Notes: a model not told the origin generated them from the sequence alone. DNA of 64,000 nucleotides from Pantoea allii (GCF_002307475.1 NZ_NTMH01000003.1:248001-312000); one strand, 5' to 3'. Shown: positions 36,270-45,520, counted from the stretch's first letter. A program made the numbers and translations.

Positions 36270-38629
36270 GTGATCTTGCTCCGGATAGAGGTTTTATTAA
36301 GCGCGTCTGACGCTGGCAACGTCATCTTGCATTTTTCGCCTGCCCAGTTAATTTCTGCATATCCCCCTGGCGGTGGATCTTCCAGGTAAACCTCACCCTC
36401 GTAACCGACAATAGTATTAAGGGTTCCATGAGTCGGGGTGTTTCCATCTTTATCACGTACCTGAACCTCTGCAGCAGCAGGTATCACACTGCCATCAGAT
36501 GCAAAAACTGACAGTAATAGTGCGCGCGTCTGGTAGACATCGAATTTTGTGAAGACACCACTTTTGCTTCTGGGAATAGCCACCTGACGGGTATAGGCAG
36601 CCCGATAGTCTTCCGGTAAATCCAGAATATCGATATCGACACTATTGGGATGATTTGGCACCAGGTTTGTCAGGAATAATCGCCCACGGCTGTCTGTTTT
36701 CCCTGCCGGACGATGATCAAGCTGTACCGGCACGTTGGGCTGTCCATTCGTATCAACTAATAAGAAAGCCTCACCTAATTCTCGCGTGGCATACAGGCTT
36801 CCCATAAAAAAGCCTACCGATCCGGACATGGAAGCGTAGTATTCGTGCTGATTAGGATATTGGTTGGTTCCCAGGGCCATATCACTCCAGCTGTTACGAC
36901 GCTGTAAGCTGGCATGTTGACTCGACATTTTTCCGCTACGGGCAGAGGCATTCCATCCCCAACCTGGCTGGTTTGATTCCAGCGAGCGACTCAGGCTCAA
37001 CTGATTATTACGGCTATGAGAACCGGCGTTATGCCTGAGGCTCAGATAGTTTCGGTTGCTAAATAACGGTAATGAATAGCCTAAATAGAACGTCTTATCC
37101 CGCTCATTATTTAACGACTGTGAGAAAGTGGCGGTAATCGTTCCACTTTCGGAAAAAGATTTGGACCATGTTAAACCGACGTATTCAGAAGTTTGTTGCG
37201 AATAAGCCTGCCTGATCCAGCTGGTGCCCAGACTGCCTACATAAGGAATACTCAGGTTAACAAAGGCACTATCTTGTTGCCTGGGCAAAATATTATTTGC
37301 CAGGGCTGTAATATCGCGATACTGCTTGCCTCTTTGAGTATGATTAAGACCCACACTCAAATAACGATTATTCCATTGCCAACCTGCTCCCCATTGAATA
37401 CCGCTGTCCTGCTGGTAACGTCCCCATGCAAGGTCAGCATGCATAATCCCCATCGAAGGAGAAAGCAGATAGTTCATTCCTGTGCCGATATTGTTTAAAT
37501 GTTGGCCCTGTTCAGTGTGAGATTCCATTGTCAGCTGATTAGTGACACCAGAACGCCAGTCAGCAACGCCGATAAATTCACTTTGATAACTGAACGAACG
37601 TGAACCGTAATCTTTACGAACCCAACCAACATTCGCTTCCCAAAGGTTTAAGCCGCGAGTCAGAAGTTTGTTGGTGCCATACAGGTCAAGATTGACCATA
37701 CGCTGCTGACCATTAATATCGGTAATCACCACCTGTGCGCTACTGTTGCCCGAGAGAATCGGTGCAGTATTCAGCGTGAACTGGCCTGGTGAGACCTGTT
37801 GGGATGCTGTTTTGATTCCCTGAATATAGAGATCCACCGTTGAGGGCATCGCAACGGTATCCGTTAAAATGTCCCTGGACGTGGTGTTCACACCTGGCTG
37901 CATCGTATAGTTATGGGCAATACTGATACCACCAAAACGGACACTGTTGCTCCACGAATTCCTGGCGGTATAGCTGTCACCTAATGTAAAGGAGAGCAAT
38001 TTTTCCACATTATCTTTTCTCCAGTTAGTCATCAGCCTTGTTGTACCGGACTTATTGCTCAGTCTGTTCTTTTGATAAAACTTACTGTTGAACGAAGATG
38101 AAAATGTGCCCTCTCCCATTCCAAAGGTTCGTAACTCAGAGAATGCGGTGAGCTGTTCATTACCTTCGTTACGGCTGGCAAAAAGACTATAATTTACAGC
38201 TGCACCACTTATCGAAGATGAATACTGGTCTTCACTCAGAAAACGCGCATTGCTGTTCGTTTTTATATTTTGTTTGTTTTTCAACCGCGACGGATCTGCG
38301 GTAATCAACAGCGTCTGATTAAGATCATCATAAATATAACTAAACCCATTCACCGATTTCAGTTCAATATAGTCGCCAGAGGCTGGCATATCATCCATAC
38401 GGACATTGAGTTTTTCAGCATCGATCGCCATAATACTCAGCTTTTCATTTTGCTTAATCACCTCATAATAACCGTCAATGGGAAAACCATTAACACTGAC
38501 GCTGAGATAGAGTGACTCGGCATTGGTCGCAGCGCTGACAACGTCAGCGCTGAGTAAAAGCGCGATTAATAGCGTCTTACTTTTTAATGTCAATCGTGGT
38601 AAAAGTGGATTCATCATTGATATTTGCAA
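36260..38629 (-). CDS. Outer-membrane fimbrial usher, archaic chaperone-usher type
   Basis: 789 residues. There is a signal peptide (about 15-34, LLIALLLSADVVSA), an N-terminal domain beginning ESLYLSVSVNG, a large beta-barrel with repeated Trp/Tyr-rich strands and a plug region (PSTVDLYIQGIKTASQQVSPGQFTLNT), and C-terminal domains ending GYAEINWAGEKCKM with a Cys. It translocates subunits handed over by the chaperone. Several Met codons sit near the start (38629, 38617, 38614); it overlaps the chaperone gene by up to 53 bases. It is slightly shorter than the common 830 residues. Confidence 0.9.
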   Translation of the reverse strand: MQISMMNPLLPRLTLKSKTLLIALLLSADVVSAATNAESLYLSVSVNGFPIDGYYEVIKQNEKLSIMAIDAEKLNVRMDDMPASGDYIELKSVNGFSYIYDDLNQTLLITADPSRLKNKQNIKTNSNARFLSEDQYSSSISGAAVNYSLFASRNEGNEQLTAFSELRTFGMGEGTFSSSFNSKFYQKNRLSNKSGTTRLMTNWRKDNVEKLLSFTLGDSYTARNSWSNSVRFGGISIAHNYTMQPGVNTTSRDILTDTVAMPSTVDLYIQGIKTASQQVSPGQFTLNTAPILSGNSSAQVVITDINGQQRMVNLDLYGTNKLLTRGLNLWEANVGWVRKDYGSRSFSYQSEFIGVADWRSGVTNQLTMESHTEQGQHLNNIGTGMNYLLSPSMGIMHADLAWGRYQQDSGIQWGAGWQWNNRYLSVGLNHTQRGKQYRDITALANNILPRQQDSAFVNLSIPYVGSLGTSWIRQAYSQQTSEYVGLTWSKSFSESGTITATFSQSLNNERDKTFYLGYSLPLFSNRNYLSLRHNAGSHSRNNQLSLSRSLESNQPGWGWNASARSGKMSSQHASLQRRNSWSDMALGTNQYPNQHEYYASMSGSVGFFMGSLYATRELGEAFLLVDTNGQPNVPVQLDHRPAGKTDSRGRLFLTNLVPNHPNSVDIDILDLPEDYRAAYTRQVAIPRSKSGVFTKFDVYQTRALLLSVFASDGSVIPAAAEVQVRDKDGNTPTHGTLNTIVGYEGEVYLEDPPPGGYAEINWAGEKCKMTLPASDALNKTSIRSKITCQ

Positions 38630-39284
38630 TTAATTTCACACTGTTATTTAGCCCATTAGGTAGTTTCCAGGACATTTCACTCGCGGGCAAAACATAACCC
38701 ATCAATCCCCGATTAACTACACGCTGGTCATGACCTGAAGCAAGAGAGACATTGCTTAGTTTAATACTTTCGGAACCACTATTTTTAATGACAAGGTAAT
38801 TAAGGTTATTTCTTTTGCTAATCGAGGTGGTAATTTTTGCTTTATCAATTTTGACAGTTTTACAAGAGGTAAAAACAGGCACGGAATATCTCAACAAAAA
38901 ATTAACGTTCGAGCGACTATCTGATGAAGTTCTGTCAGGTAACTCATCAACAATCAACCGATAGGTTCCTGCTTTTTTTTCTTTAGGAATGATGATGCGG
39001 ATCAGTTGTTCCTTCCCCGCAGGAATTTTAGCCATGGGAGGACTGCTGATGACATCACTCGCTGGCGTTAACACATCTTTGTTATCTATTTGCTGCCATT
39101 TATAAAGACGTATTTGCGTACTAATTGGGGATGCCCCCGTGTTTCTGATATAAACAGGTCTTGCTCGTTCCTGATTGCAAAAATTTACCGTTGACGGATA
39201 CATTTGCAAACTGGCCGCATATGAACCAGTGATATGCGTCCATCCGGTTAAAATACACAGAGCGGAAAAGAGTAAAGGTTTCAT
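38577..39284 (-). CDS. Periplasmic fimbrial chaperone (PapD-like)
   Basis: 235 residues with a signal peptide ending GSYAAS. The two-Ig PapD fold shows the N-terminal strand LQMYPSTVNFCNQERARPVYIRN, the G1-strand segment VNFLLRYSVPVF, and a Lys of the subunit-anchoring Arg/Lys pair near LIRIIIPKEKKAG. The Cys pair (FCNQ, TSCKT) is typical of archaic chaperones such as CsuC. It caps pilin subunits by donor-strand complementation and delivers them to the usher. It lies 18 bases after the major pilin gene. Confidence 0.88.
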   Translation of the reverse strand: MKPLLFSALCILTGWTHITGSYAASLQMYPSTVNFCNQERARPVYIRNTGASPISTQIRLYKWQQIDNKDVLTPASDVISSPPMAKIPAGKEQLIRIIIPKEKKAGTYRLIVDELPDRTSSDSRSNVNFLLRYSVPVFTSCKTVKIDKAKITTSISKRNNLNYLVIKNSGSESIKLSNVSLASGHDQRVVNRGLMGYVLPASEMSWKLPNGLNNSVKLIANINDESTFTTIDIKK

Positions 39285-39302
39285 ATACGGCCTCTGTTAC
39301 TG

Positions 39303-39794
39303 TTAATAAGTGAGCTGTAGCATGACGGTATCGCTGTATTCGCCCGCTGAAACATCGTGGAGTTCGGTGTCCAGGAGTGCGCCATAAATATCGACAGACT
39401 GAACCTCGCCATTGCCAATATTGGACGAGCTCGCAACGGCGGCTTCATCAGGCGCCGCCTGAGCGAGTGCCTGCGTCATGGCTGCATCTAAATACAAGGC
39501 ATATTTAACTGGGTGCGCATCGGGGTCTGACGTATTTTTTAATTCATAGCTATGAGTAACATCTGACGTTAGCAAATAGGGCGTGCCAGTCGTACAGGTC
39601 ACATGTGCTTTCGTATTAGCCTTAATGTTTTCATCAACAATAACGTGGTTACCAAATTCCAGAGGATCGACCGTCAGTACACAGGATTCCTCTACAGTCA
39701 GCGTCACGTCCATATTGGCTGTTTTAGTGCCGGCATTTGCCATACCAGACAGCAACATTAATACAGCAGCAGTTGCGGTGATTTCTTTTAACAT
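39303..39794 (-). CDS. Major pilin subunit, spore coat U (SCPU) domain
   Basis: 163 residues; signal peptide about 1-21 (GMANA). The single SCPU domain starts NMDVTLTVEESCVLTVDPLEFG and ends DVSAGEYSDTVMLQLTY. Two Cys can form the usual disulfide (SCVL, HVTCTT). The N-terminal DVTLTV strand would be the donor strand of the polymer. It is first in the four-gene operon pilin-chaperone-usher-tip and preceded by a 579-bp region. Confidence 0.87.
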   Translation of the reverse strand: MLKEITATAAVLMLLSGMANAGTKTANMDVTLTVEESCVLTVDPLEFGNHVIVDENIKANTKAHVTCTTGTPYLLTSDVTHSYELKNTSDPDAHPVKYALYLDAAMTQALAQAAPDEAAVASSSNIGNGEVQSVDIYGALLDTELHDVSAGEYSDTVMLQLTY

Positions 39795-40373
39795 GTTGGT
39801 TCGAACTCCCTACTCTTTTATCTCTGATGGGTAGCATGGATATCGGGCTACCGGGTGATTAAAAATTCATGCCATTACAAACCCGTTAAACGCTGTTAGC
39901 CCACGCTCGTGAGGCCCTGTTTAACAGATGGTGTGAACAGCAAAAGTCATAAAAAATAAAACCTGAGTAACGCTTTATATGAGCATTTGTTTATTCCCAG
40001 CCCCTCATCACAAGATCAGGTGGCGAATAAAATCTTACTCAGCACGGCAAATTGCCGCAACATAGTATTGATAAACGCCATTTTACGATATATTGTGCTA
40101 TTTTTATAAAAAATTACGATACTAATTATCGCGCGTTGATTTGTTCAACGTTATTTTGGATAAGTTGATGAATGAAAATTGAGAAGGAATACAAGCAGAG
40201 CGCGTAAAAAAAACGCCAGGGCGGGATGCAGAACGTGAGTTAAGGTGAAAAAAAAGAATGATTTTTTTTCTAATGTGGATTTTTAGTAAAAAAAAACGCC
40301 AAGCCCATTCAGGTTTAGCGTACAAGTGGCGCAGTGGAGTCGTCTTACGTCCTTCTGAGTCCGCTACAGAACG
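39795..40373. other. Fimbrial promoter region
   Basis: 579 non-coding, AT-rich bases between the pilin start and the FidL-like gene. It contains the terminator at 40288-40320 and must contain the fimbrial promoter. No inverted repeats of the fim-switch type are evident. Confidence 0.5.
40288..40320 (-). terminator. Intrinsic terminator of the ToxR-like/FidL-like operon
   Basis: On the minus strand the arms CGCTAAACC and GGGCTTGGCG form a stem with one G-T pair and one mismatch around a 5-base loop. A run of nine T follows. It lies about 55 bases after the stop of the FidL-like gene. Confidence 0.65.
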
Positions 40374-40841
40374 TTAACCCGTCTTGCAAATAAAAGCAGG
40401 GATGATATGCGTTCCGATAAGGAATGCACTATCAATTTTGGATATCCGGTTTATCGTAACATAGGAAAAATTCGTAATGAGTAAGTCATTGGGTACCGTA
40501 TCCCGGTTCCCCACAATAAGCTCTTTATCAGAGAGTTTGTATAGCGAGGAACTAAAATGCGAATATGTAAAGTTAAGTGTTCGTCGGACGACGTATTCCT
40601 TATTGTTCGAGCGATAAAAACCGTCTAATGAAATGACGCCATGCGAATTTTCAGCCATAGAGAAGACCACGCTGACGCTGATGACCTCATTGCTTAGCTC
40701 ATTTTTTTGAAGAACGTTTCCTGAGCAGGCAAAGTTGTAAGTGTATTTTTTATGTTGATGATAGTTATAGAATGCATATGCAAGAAGAAATACAGATAAA
40801 AACAACGCTCCCAATTTTAAAATTTTTTTATTGGCTGTCAT
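40374..40841 (-). CDS. FidL-like small membrane protein
   Basis: 155 residues with one N-terminal membrane segment (about 9-26, LGALFLSVFLLAYAFY) and a periplasmic domain of about 125 residues with two Cys (FACSG, FICKTG), one at each end. ATGA overlap with the ToxR-like regulator upstream implies translational coupling. Salmonella MarT-FidL is the model: a ToxR-like factor and a small membrane partner that may control its stability or activity. It is similar in plan to the lafZ-partner pair at 52248. Confidence 0.7.
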   Translation of the reverse strand: MTANKKILKLGALFLSVFLLAYAFYNYHQHKKYTYNFACSGNVLQKNELSNEVISVSVVFSMAENSHGVISLDGFYRSNNKEYVVRRTLNFTYSHFSSSLYKLSDKELIVGNRDTVPNDLLITNFSYVTINRISKIDSAFLIGTHIIPAFICKTG

Positions 40842-41662
40842 TTCGTTGACCTCCAGTTAAGGTATGTCGCGTTCTGACATGACTCATTCCCTTTGGATAC
40901 TTTCCGGCAATAGGCAACAAAGACGTTGCCAATGTCTCCAGCATGAATATTTCGGTCAGCATAAAACATAATTTCATCACCTTCTGAACAGGTAAAACCG
41001 CTCGTCTTAATGATTTCGCCGACAGTCTCTTGATTAGGGTAAGCATGATGATCCGGATAAACCGGCAGAAAACTCACCTGACATTTTCCAATGGTTGCCA
41101 GGTATTGTGGATAGATAAGGTTGGGTTCGCTAAGAAACATCGATAATGTTGCCAGTCCCCCTGAAATAAGCATCAGCAGGTAAAAAAACCATTGCTTTGA
41201 CTGTGATTTATAAACCGTTTCAGTATTAACTTTCGGCGTCACTGAAGGTACGGCAACGGCCTCATTTTTCTCGATAGAAATGAGTAAATCCGGATTAACG
41301 ACAAAACCGACTTTGTATACTGTTGTGATGACCTCCTGCGACAATCCCAGTGAAACAAATCCTCTTCGTATGGCTGACACATAAGAGTTTATACTGTTTG
41401 AAGACGGTGTTGTGCCGGCATTCTTCCAGAAGTAATCCAGTATGACCTCCCGCGAGAGGACGACGCCCTGATTATTTAAAAAGAGTTCAAGAAGTTGATT
41501 ACACGCAGGTGTGAGGGGGACGTTTGCCTCCGGACTGTCCTTCAGGCAAAGGAGACATTGAGACGGTATGAAACGGATTAACTCCTCAATGATATAATTA
41601 CTATTCTGAGCTGGTTGGGGGGGTATTGGTACTGATATATCATTCATATTTAGCATTTCCAT
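40838..41662 (-). CDS. ToxR/MarT-like membrane-bound transcriptional regulator
   Basis: About 274 residues; the start is uncertain (ATG at 41662, 41656 or 41647, TTG at 41668). There is an N-terminal OmpR-type winged helix (LTPACNQLLELFLNNQGVVLSREVILDYFW, SINSYVSAIRRGF, ITTVYKVGFVV), a linker, one membrane segment (WFFYLLMLISGGLATLSMF, about residue 165) and a periplasmic domain with four Cys. Such proteins bind DNA from the membrane in response to periplasmic signals. It lies upstream of the fimbrial operon and is the best candidate for its activator. Confidence 0.82.
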   Translation of the reverse strand: MEMLNMNDISVPIPPQPAQNSNYIIEELIRFIPSQCLLCLKDSPEANVPLTPACNQLLELFLNNQGVVLSREVILDYFWKNAGTTPSSNSINSYVSAIRRGFVSLGLSQEVITTVYKVGFVVNPDLLISIEKNEAVAVPSVTPKVNTETVYKSQSKQWFFYLLMLISGGLATLSMFLSEPNLIYPQYLATIGKCQVSFLPVYPDHHAYPNQETVGEIIKTSGFTCSEGDEIMFYADRNIHAGDIGNVFVAYCRKVSKGNESCQNATYLNWRSTK

Positions 41663-42139
41663 AGTCAACAGAATGCGTTACTGGGTGAATGTTAACGAGT
41701 TCTCTGTATTGTGCTTCGAAGTGAAGACTGCTCTACGCGTTTTTTGCCAAAAAACGTATCCCGCCTCCTCACGTCTGTCGTGAAAGTTAAGATAACCGAC
41801 TCCCGACTGTATATCAGGTTGTGGACTGAAAGTGTAAGGCTTAACGAACTGCGATGTTATTTATCACTGAATTAACAAAGAGATGGCTATTTTTAAATAG
41901 CGATTTGACAAGGTGGTTAGCAACCCTTTTTACATGAAAACGGACGGTCGCAAAATAAGCATATATATCTTCTCCCCTGGACTATTTTGCGTAAATATGG
42001 CGAAAAAAAATAATAACCCGAAGTAAGCTTTTTCTATAACTGTGCGGGTCAGCGGCGTGCGTGCAAAAAAGAACGATAACAGTCGATGGACGATACTGCT
42101 ACCGCTCCAAATCACAATATATAACAGTCATTCTTGTTT
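41663..42139. other. Intergenic region between parR-like and ToxR-like genes
   Basis: 477 bases with no convincing ORF. I looked for iteron-like repeats, because a parC centromere could lie next to parR, and saw none. It should contain the ToxR-like promoter. Confidence 0.5.
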
Positions 42140-42691
42140 TTAGAAAATGCCTTTCTGTCGTATCTTCTGCATTTTCTCTGTGGGGGCATCAAACTTGTCC
42201 AGCTCAACTTCTTGCGTTGTAGGCGCTCGTGGGCCTTCCTGATTGTTAGACGGTTTCGTCGTCAAGCGTAGCTGCTGCATGGCCAACTTTTGTTGTTCCA
42301 GCAGCGTTTTGAGTACCGCCACCTCTTGTAAAATCTTATCGAGCTGCTCGCCAGATGTTTCAGGCTGTGGAGCGGGAAGTTGCAGAGGCAGCAACTTCTG
42401 CTCGACCAGTTCTTGCATCAGCGCTGTCAGCGTAAGATTTTCTCGTCCAACCGATTCGGCGATATGCCGACATAATGCCGGTTCCATCTGGTGGAGCTGC
42501 AGCCCCGCCAGATAGATACTCCGATGAAATGACCGGATTTCCATATTCGCGTCATCAATATCATCAGTGTGGTTCAGCGATCGATGCCACTGCTCTAATT
42601 GTTGCATTGCACGGAAATCGGCACGGGACTGTTCTGGCGTCAGATAAAGGGACAGATTGACGCGGCGTATCTGTCCCTTACGCATTATCAT
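42140..42691 (-). CDS. ParR/StbB-like partner of ParM
   Basis: 183 residues; the ATG at 42691 overlaps the parM stop, and a second ATG at 42685 is possible. The N terminus (RKGQIRRVNLSLYLTPEQSRAD) has the ParR/StbB pattern for a ribbon-helix-helix DNA-binding arm. A helical part follows (SIYLAGLQLHQMEP), and then a Pro-rich linker and a coiled coil (EQLDKILQEVAVLKTLLEQQ). Plasmid R1 ParR has 117 residues, so the coiled-coil C-terminal extension is additional. It probably couples ParM filaments to DNA; on this chromosome its target is unknown. Confidence 0.7.
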   Translation of the reverse strand: MIMRKGQIRRVNLSLYLTPEQSRADFRAMQQLEQWHRSLNHTDDIDDANMEIRSFHRSIYLAGLQLHQMEPALCRHIAESVGRENLTLTALMQELVEQKLLPLQLPAPQPETSGEQLDKILQEVAVLKTLLEQQKLAMQQLRLTTKPSNNQEGPRAPTTQEVELDKFDAPTEKMQKIRQKGIF

Positions 42692-43727
42692 CCACCTCAG
42701 CCATTACGGGCTCTTCAACCGAGGTGGCTCCGGCCCCAGAGTGATACAGGCAGATTTCACGAGACAATGCACTCTGAGGATTTTCGATAGTAACCACACG
42801 ATCGCCGAGCGAGAGATACGCCTGACGAACAGCGCCTTCAACCAAATGCGCCCCGCCACCGACTAAATAAACCCGGTTGGGGTTTTTGGCAAATTTCTTC
42901 GCTTCATAGGCAACCTGATCACCGAGCTCTTGAATTTTAATTTCGATTTTTTCCAGAATCGAATCAATACGCGAATCATCATTGATGACACTGGCAACGA
43001 AATGGCTGTCATGGCGACGTTTTATCAGTTCATTTGCCACCAGGTAGCTTGAATCACTGTCTGCCGCAGCCAGTAGTTTACGGGTTGCATCTGTGACCAT
43101 CGCCACGCCAATTTCATTGTTCCCGTATATCGCAGAAACATCGTCAAACTCACCGATCACTATTCCCATATCCAGGGTGGTACCACCGCAGTCAATCACC
43201 AAAGATTTCGTAAACTCATTAACATCAGAATTCAATAAGTGCGACAGCGCAGCGGGCAAACTTTCCGGCATAACTTCAACATCTACAATGCGAAATAATT
43301 CACCTTTATTCAGCGAGATATCACGCATGAGGTTACGCCGTTTTGCTTCTATGCACTCTTCATTGCGCTGACAGTCATCCGGTTTATAAAACTGGGTGAT
43401 GGGCAGCGTGACAATGACGGTGACGTCACAGGGTGTGATACCGGTCTGCAGCAGGGCATGATGTACAGCCAGTAAATTCAGATCGTCATATTGATAGTCA
43501 ATATGCGTGGTTGACAGCGCTTTATCTGACGTCGCGTCATAAGTATATTTTGTGGTGCCAATGGTATAGTTATAAACGGTCTGACCACGAAGTAAGGCCG
43601 CACTTTTCCAGTCTTTGCGGAAGGAGTTAGGTGAAACCACCGTTTTCAGAATACCGTTGTCAATCCAGCTAATTTTTACGTTAGTTGACCCATCGTCAAT
43701 GGCGAGTTTCATGTGTGTCTGTGTCAT
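42678..43727 (-). CDS. ParM/StbA-like actin-family ATPase
   Basis: 349 residues with the actin-fold motifs: phosphate 1 (LAIDDGSTNVKISW), phosphate 2 (VIDCGGTTLDMG) and adenosine (VYLVGGGAHLVEGAV). Characteristic ParM segments are SPNSFRKDW, YQYDDLNLLAVHHALL, TLPITQFY and VMPESLPA. ParM of plasmid R1 (320 residues) forms filaments that push plasmids apart. Here the gene is on the chromosome, 72 bp after an NlpC/P60 gene that ends the lateral flagellar motor operon. No parC-like repeats are visible in that gap. An alternative start is the Met at 43712. Confidence 0.88.
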   Translation of the reverse strand: MTQTHMKLAIDDGSTNVKISWIDNGILKTVVSPNSFRKDWKSAALLRGQTVYNYTIGTTKYTYDATSDKALSTTHIDYQYDDLNLLAVHHALLQTGITPCDVTVIVTLPITQFYKPDDCQRNEECIEAKRRNLMRDISLNKGELFRIVDVEVMPESLPAALSHLLNSDVNEFTKSLVIDCGGTTLDMGIVIGEFDDVSAIYGNNEIGVAMVTDATRKLLAAADSDSSYLVANELIKRRHDSHFVASVINDDSRIDSILEKIEIKIQELGDQVAYEAKKFAKNPNRVYLVGGGAHLVEGAVRQAYLSLGDRVVTIENPQSALSREICLYHSGAGATSVEEPVMAEVDDNA

Positions 43728-43799
43728 GGTTTGTTCTCAATCAATTTCATAATAAAGCTGTCAGATTACAGCGTCGCGTTTTAAGCATAAGCGGCAGCG

Positions 43800-44567
43800 T
43801 TACAGAATCGCCTCTTCCGTTAAAATTCGTCGCGCCCCAAGAAAACGTGCCTGCCAGAAGGCATTAGAAAGCTGGCTGATGCGAATATTCAGACCATGCC
43901 GTGGCGCTTCAATAAACTTGTCATCACCGAGGTAGACGCCTACGTGATCGGCTCCCGGACGCTGATTAATATTAAAAAAAACCAAATCGCCAGTGCGTAA
44001 TTTATGCGGTTCAACCTGATGTAAGGTCCGGTCCTGATACAGGCCATCTGCGGTACGGGGTAATGTGCGATTGAGCACCGGCGAAAAGGCAAAAAATACC
44101 AGGCCACTGCAATCAAAGCCTTGCGCAGGGCTTTGTCCACCCCATACATAAGGTTTGCCAATCTGCTCGTGCAGGCGGCTAAGCACGTTTGTCAGCGAGG
44201 CGTGCAGTCGTTGGCTAATGTGTTCGTCGAACCGCAATTCCTCACGCGGGTCTTTTGACGTGTGTCCGGGCTTACGGCGTTGATACATGGCCAGCATGTT
44301 ACGGTTAGCGGCACGTTCAAGCCGACGTTGCTCGCTGAGGCTGTGTTTCTGTTCAGGCGTAAGCGGTACCAGGGCGGCACGGCTGCGCCCTTTTTTAAGT
44401 AACACATCACGGTTATGCATACGTGCTTGTGCTGCTTGCAATGCTGTATCTGGGTTATTATTGGGCCGTTTATTATTGTGGGCTTGAGCGGGTATTACCG
44501 CACTCACGAATAATATTGCAGCAAACACCTTAATGCGGCTGCGGCCTGATTTAACTATGCTGAACAT
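43800..44567 (-). CDS. Secreted NlpC/P60 peptidoglycan hydrolase in the lateral flagellar operon
   Basis: 255 residues. The Sec signal peptide is about 1-29 (VFAAILFVSAVIPAQA). A basic, Gln/Arg-rich linker (about 30-125) is followed by an NlpC/P60 domain: GKPYVWGGQSPAQGFDCSGLV with the catalytic Cys, the His in GADHVGVYLGDD, and a third polar residue in EAPRHG. It should cut peptide stems in the periplasm. It starts 11 bases after lafU and is on the same strand, so it probably is transcribed with the stator genes. The rod protein LfgJ lacks a muramidase domain, so this enzyme may open the wall for the rod. Confidence 0.85.
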   Translation of the reverse strand: MFSIVKSGRSRIKVFAAILFVSAVIPAQAHNNKRPNNNPDTALQAAQARMHNRDVLLKKGRSRAALVPLTPEQKHSLSEQRRLERAANRNMLAMYQRRKPGHTSKDPREELRFDEHISQRLHASLTNVLSRLHEQIGKPYVWGGQSPAQGFDCSGLVFFAFSPVLNRTLPRTADGLYQDRTLHQVEPHKLRTGDLVFFNINQRPGADHVGVYLGDDKFIEAPRHGLNIRISQLSNAFWQARFLGARRILTEEAIL

Positions 44568-44578
44568 CCGATAACCAT

Positions 44579-45520
44579 TTAATTCCGCTGAGAAAGCCTG
44601 TTAGCGATTGGTTTGATAACTTTCCCCCCATTAGTGCCAAAAAACTGATATAGCGACTCACTCGCCGATTTTGTTAACACCATAATTTCAATACGTCGGT
44701 TAGTCGAGTTGAGCGGATTAGCCTCGTCGATTAACATCTGATCAGCCATGGCGCTGACCTGCAAAATCTTTTTCTGATCCAAACCCGCCGCCGTTAATAT
44801 CTTTCTGGCCTGTAAGGCACGTTCCCCTGATAAATTCCAATTGTTGTAGCGATTTTGATCGCGAAAACGGGTCGAATCCGTATGACCGGTAATAATGATT
44901 TTATTATCAATGGTGTTAAGTACCGAGGCGAACTCTGTGAGTAATCGTTTAAAAAAAGGTGTCAATATGGCGCTACTGCGCTGGAACATTTCTCGTTTCT
45001 GATCGTCAGCGACCAGGATACGTAGCCCTTGCGGCACAATTTCTATCTTGAGATTCGAGTGGGCATCGTAAGCAGACGTGATCTCCATAATAATGCGCGC
45101 CAGTTCCTCTATTTCACGCTGTGAGCGCGCATTAACATCTTCAAGGCTTTCACCACTTGCCGCCAGCACCTGATTTTTTACTGTCTGAGCGTGCTCCTGT
45201 TTAGCGTCTTCTTTATTTTTTTGCGCGTCGCGATCGCGCTTATCGGTAACCGCAATTTTCCCGCCGCTGCCATTGGGCTGAGTAATGGCTTTTAACGTAT
45301 GGCCTTCAAAAATAGATTCGCCCTGAAGCTGTGAAACAATCTCTTTGCGTTCGTCTTCCGTGACCGATCCCATAATCCACAGCACCATAAACAGCGCCAT
45401 CATCGCCAGTGTAAAATCGGCAAAGGCCACCTTCCATGCACCGCCATGCATAGCATCATGACTTTTGTGCATTGAACGCTTGATGATGGTTGTATTTTCT
45501 TTACTGCGATTACCACGCAT
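44579..45520 (-). CDS. lafU: Lateral flagellar stator protein LafU (MotB type)
   Basis: 313 residues. There is a cytoplasmic start, one membrane segment (about 35-52) with the proton/ion-carrying Asp at about residue 35 (FADFTLAMMALFMVLWIMG), a linker and plug region, then an OmpA-type peptidoglycan-binding domain (ITGHTDSTRF, LSGERALQARKIL, NSTNRRIEIMV). It anchors the stator to the wall and forms the ion channel with LafT. Its start overlaps the lafT stop by one base. Confidence 0.93.
   Translation of the reverse strand: MRGNRSKENTTIIKRSMHKSHDAMHGGAWKVAFADFTLAMMALFMVLWIMGSVTEDERKEIVSQLQGESIFEGHTLKAITQPNGSGGKIAVTDKRDRDAQKNKEDAKQEHAQTVKNQVLAASGESLEDVNARSQREIEELARIIMEITSAYDAHSNLKIEIVPQGLRILVADDQKREMFQRSSAILTPFFKRLLTEFASVLNTIDNKIIITGHTDSTRFRDQNRYNNWNLSGERALQARKILTAAGLDQKKILQVSAMADQMLIDEANPLNSTNRRIEIMVLTKSASESLYQFFGTNGGKVIKPIANRLSQRN

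Noticed and set aside
41930..42115. 61-codon minus-strand ORF downstream of parR
   Set aside because: No ribosome-binding site, no domain, and composition like the surrounding non-coding DNA.
42140..43727. ParM-ParR as proof that the window is a plasmid
   Set aside because: dif, matS sites and the malT/malP/digH/ydeP genes show chromosomal terminus DNA; no replication initiator or parC is visible.
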